Assembly (NCBI GenBank): GCA_964461815.1 | Contig: CAYWVF010000014.1 | Location: 1 to 64,000 of the forward strand | DNA: 64,000 bases | Reading direction: 5' to 3' | Source of the DNA: JAAZBA01 sp964461815 | Lineage (GTDB): Bacteria; Bacillota; Clostridia; Oscillospirales; QAMX01 | In this document: piece by piece, positions 62,124 through 64,000 of the stretch | Layout: each line of letters starts with the position of its first letter | Position numbering within the stretch: the stretch's first letter is position 1 | Notes under the pieces: generated by a model | Told to the model about the DNA's origin: nothing | Databases searched by the model: none | What the model saw: the letters and a program-made list of their open reading frames with translations, nothing else | Made by a program: the position numbers and the translations under genes

Positions 62124-62237
62124 ATGAAAGTAAGACCATCTGTAAAGCCGATTTGCGAAAAATGCAAATTTATCAGACGCAAAGGCCGTTTAATGATTAT
62201 CTGCACAAACCCCAAGCACAAGCAGAGACAGGGCTAA
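62124..62237 (+). CDS. rpmJ: 50S ribosomal protein L36, zinc type
   Basis: 37 residues: MKVRPSVKPICEKCKFI, then a third Cys (IICTN) and His (KHKQRQG), the Cys3-His zinc form. AAGGAAGG precedes ATG 62124; TAA at 62235-62237. Confidence 0.97.
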   Translation: MKVRPSVKPICEKCKFIRRKGRLMIICTNPKHKQRQG

Positions 62238-62260
62238 TAAATAAGGAGGTGCGTGAGTAA

Positions 62261-62629
62261 ATGGCACGTATTGCTGGTGTCGACCTGCCAAGGGAGAAAA
62301 GAGTAGAAATAGCACTGACTTATATCTATGGTATAGGCAGAAAGCTTGCTTCAGACATAATAAAGGCAACAGGAGTTAACCCTGATACAAGAGTTAAGGA
62401 TCTTACAGAAGATGATATCTCTAAGATCAGAGAAGAGATCGACCATAACTACGTAGTAGAAGGCGATCTGAGACGTGATGTAGCTATGGATATAAAGAGA
62501 CTTATTGAAATAGGTTCTTACAGAGGCATACGTCATCGTCGTGGACTCCCTGTTCGCGGACAGAGAACCAAGACAAATGCAAGGACACGTAAGGGTCCGG
62601 CAAAGACAATTGCAAATAAGAGAAAGTAA
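62261..62629 (+). CDS. rpsM: 30S ribosomal protein S13
   Basis: 122 residues starting MARIAGVDLPREKRVEIALTY, with GSYRGIRHRRGLPVRGQ and a basic tail that reaches the P-site tRNA. AAGGAGG upstream. Begins the alpha-operon part. Confidence 0.98.
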   Translation: MARIAGVDLPREKRVEIALTYIYGIGRKLASDIIKATGVNPDTRVKDLTEDDISKIREEIDHNYVVEGDLRRDVAMDIKRLIEIGSYRGIRHRRGLPVRGQRTKTNARTRKGPAKTIANKRK

Positions 62630-62641
62630 GGAGGGATAAGA

Positions 62642-63040
62642 ATGGCTAAGCAGCAGAAAAAGGCGGTTACAAGAAAACGCCGTGAACGCAAGAATATTGA
62701 GAGGGGCGCCGTTCATATCCGCTCATCCTTCAATAACACGATCGTTACAATTACAGACGTAAACGGAAATGCTATCTCTTGGGCAAGTGCCGGTGGACTG
62801 GGCTTCAGAGGCTCAAGAAAATCCACACCGTTCGCAGCTCAGACAGCTGCTGAAACAGCAGCTAAGGCAGCTATGGAGCACGGTCTTAAGACAGTTGAAG
62901 TTTACGTAAAGGGACCTGGTTCCGGACGTGAAGCTGCGATCAGAGCACTTCAGGCAGTAGGTCTTGAAGTTAGTCTCATTAAGGACGTTACACCGATACC
63001 TCATAACGGTTGCCGTCCGCCAAAAAGACGTAGAGTCTAA
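62642..63040 (+). CDS. rpsK: 30S ribosomal protein S11
   Basis: 132 residues with RKNIERGAVHIRSSFNNTIV, VKGPGSGREAAIRAL and PIPHNGCRPPKRRRV at the end. Sits on the 30S platform near the E site. GGAGGG precedes ATG 62642. Confidence 0.98.
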   Translation: MAKQQKKAVTRKRRERKNIERGAVHIRSSFNNTIVTITDVNGNAISWASAGGLGFRGSRKSTPFAAQTAAETAAKAAMEHGLKTVEVYVKGPGSGREAAIRALQAVGLEVSLIKDVTPIPHNGCRPPKRRRV

Positions 63041-63064
63041 TTCGGAAGAAGGAGGAAAATTATT

Positions 63065-63664
63065 ATGGCAAAGAATATGCAGCCTATAGCAAAACGTTGC
63101 AAGGCTCTGGGTATTTCTCCTGGCGATATGGGTTATGCTAAGAAGCTTACAGAGCGTAATTCCGGCAATAAGATGAGAAAGAAGAAGAGCGAGTATGCCC
63201 TCCAGCTTCAGGAGAAGCAGAAGGTTAAGTTCGTATATGGTATCATGGAAAAACAGTTCCGTAGATACTATGACAAGGCAGTTCGTATGCCTGGTAAGAC
63301 AGGTGAAGAGCTGTTAAGCTTGATCGAGCGTCGTCTTGATAACGTAGTATACCGTCTTGGTTTCGCTATGACACGCCGTGAAGCTCGTCAGTTAGTAAGT
63401 CATGCTCACTTTACACTTAATGGCAAGAAGGTTAACATCCCTTCCATCCAGCTTAAAGCCGGTGATGTTGTTGCTATCTCCGAGAAGAGCCGCAAGAGCG
63501 AAAAGTTCAAGGCAGTTCTCGAAGCAAACTCCGCAAAGCCAATGCCAAAGTGGCTTGATGTTAACCGTGAAACAGCAGAAGGAAGAGTTATCAATCTTCC
63601 GGAGCGCGAAGATATTGATTTACCGGTAGAGGAGCACTTGATCGTTGAGTTGTACTCCAAGTAA
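63065..63664 (+). CDS. rpsD: 30S ribosomal protein S4
   Basis: 199 residues with the S4 RNA-binding domain (RRLDNVVYRLGFAMTRREAR). The N-terminal segment has single Cys (KRCKALG) and no zinc cluster. S4 represses the alpha operon in E. coli and its own gene in Bacillus. AAGGAGG upstream. Confidence 0.97.
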   Translation: MAKNMQPIAKRCKALGISPGDMGYAKKLTERNSGNKMRKKKSEYALQLQEKQKVKFVYGIMEKQFRRYYDKAVRMPGKTGEELLSLIERRLDNVVYRLGFAMTRREARQLVSHAHFTLNGKKVNIPSIQLKAGDVVAISEKSRKSEKFKAVLEANSAKPMPKWLDVNRETAEGRVINLPEREDIDLPVEEHLIVELYSK

Positions 63665-63726
63665 TCATTATAGCTTCGATATAGGCAATAGGAAAACGGA
63701 AACGGGAACAAGGAGGGTAAGACATT

Positions 63727-64000
63727 ATGATTGAGATTGAGAAACCCCGCATTGAATGTGCAGAGTTACGCGATAACGGTTCTTACGGAAGATTCATAGT
63801 CGAACCACTGGAACGCGGATATGGTACGACACTTGGAAATTCTTTGCGGCGAATCCTGCTCTCTTCACTACCCGGTACAGCGGTTACCAGCATTAAGATC
63901 AATGGAGTTGACCAGGAATTTTCCACGATCCCGGGCGTAAAAGAGGATGTAACCGAAATAGTGCTTAACGTTAAGGGCATTATTGCGAAGCTTCACTGTC
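63727..64000 (+). CDS. rpoA: RNA polymerase subunit alpha (partial, runs off the window)
   Basis: The first 91 codons of rpoA: MIEIEKPRIECAEL, then GRFIVEPLERGYGTTLGNSL and RRILLSSLPG, the dimerisation region of the alpha N-terminal domain. AAGGAGGG lies upstream of ATG 63727. The gene is cut by the window end; rplQ would be expected next. Confidence 0.97.
   Translation, partial: MIEIEKPRIECAELRDNGSYGRFIVEPLERGYGTTLGNSLRRILLSSLPGTAVTSIKINGVDQEFSTIPGVKEDVTEIVLNVKGIIAKLHC

Overview
The window reads as chromosomal DNA of a low-to-mid GC Bacillota (class Clostridia), most likely a gut Oscillospiraceae/Ruminococcaceae-type anaerobe. Supporting signs are strong AGGAGG-type ribosome binding sites, sigma-A promoters of TTGACA-N17-TATAAT type, an isoleucine T-box leader, zinc-type S14 and L36, a zinc-finger adenylate kinase, a MurI with a clostridial-style ACGTVS motif, and several families common in Clostridia (DUF4330, DUF4340, DUF4956/CotH/VTC, NfeD-flotillin). 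I see no rRNA, tRNA, CRISPR array, insertion sequence or phage. The family assignments are recognised from the translated sequence; no database search was run.

Layout. 0.1-10.3 kb is accessory and metabolic: a frameshifted DUF4838 glycan-related gene, a MATE exporter, a GH42 beta-galactosidase, a YgjP-like metallopeptidase with a BCP peroxiredoxin, a short KdpD-type kinase with KdpE-type regulator, and a GH29 alpha-fucosidase. 10.3-17.4 kb is a minus-strand cell-envelope run (ddl, murI, a beta-propeller lactonase, DUF4330, an O-antigen-ligase-like polymerase, recG) that runs on into the fucosidase. An FGGY sugar kinase follows on the same strand. 19.1-26.0 kb carries tsaC/sua5, coaE fused in frame to an M18 aminopeptidase, an AraC regulator, metG and tatD. 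26.3-30.9 kb is a GldA/GldF/GldG/DUF4340-type ABC operon. 31-34.4 kb is rimM-trmD and then NfeD-flotillin. 34.5-41.5 kb has an EamA transporter, an AraC regulator, T-box-controlled ileS, DUF554 and a permease-prefix membrane protein. 41.7-45.2 kb is a two-component operon bracketed by two paralogous small membrane proteins. 45.4-48.8 kb is a CotH kinase / DUF4956 / VTC polyphosphate-polymerase-like cluster.

From 49.0 kb to the end comes secG and then the complete S10-spc-alpha ribosomal operon: rpsJ to rpsD, including secY, adk, map, infA and rpmJ, running into a truncated rpoA. It starts from a consensus promoter with a structured leader of about 380 nt.

Most notable: the S10 leader holds two copies of one sequence motif, the second inside a stem that ends in a U-tract. 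The CotH-DUF4956-VTC cluster and the two-component operon with its twin small membrane proteins are coherent, poorly characterised systems. The coaE-M18 fusion and the double frameshift in the DUF4838 gene both lie at A-homopolymers, so sequencing error must be excluded before either is read as biology.
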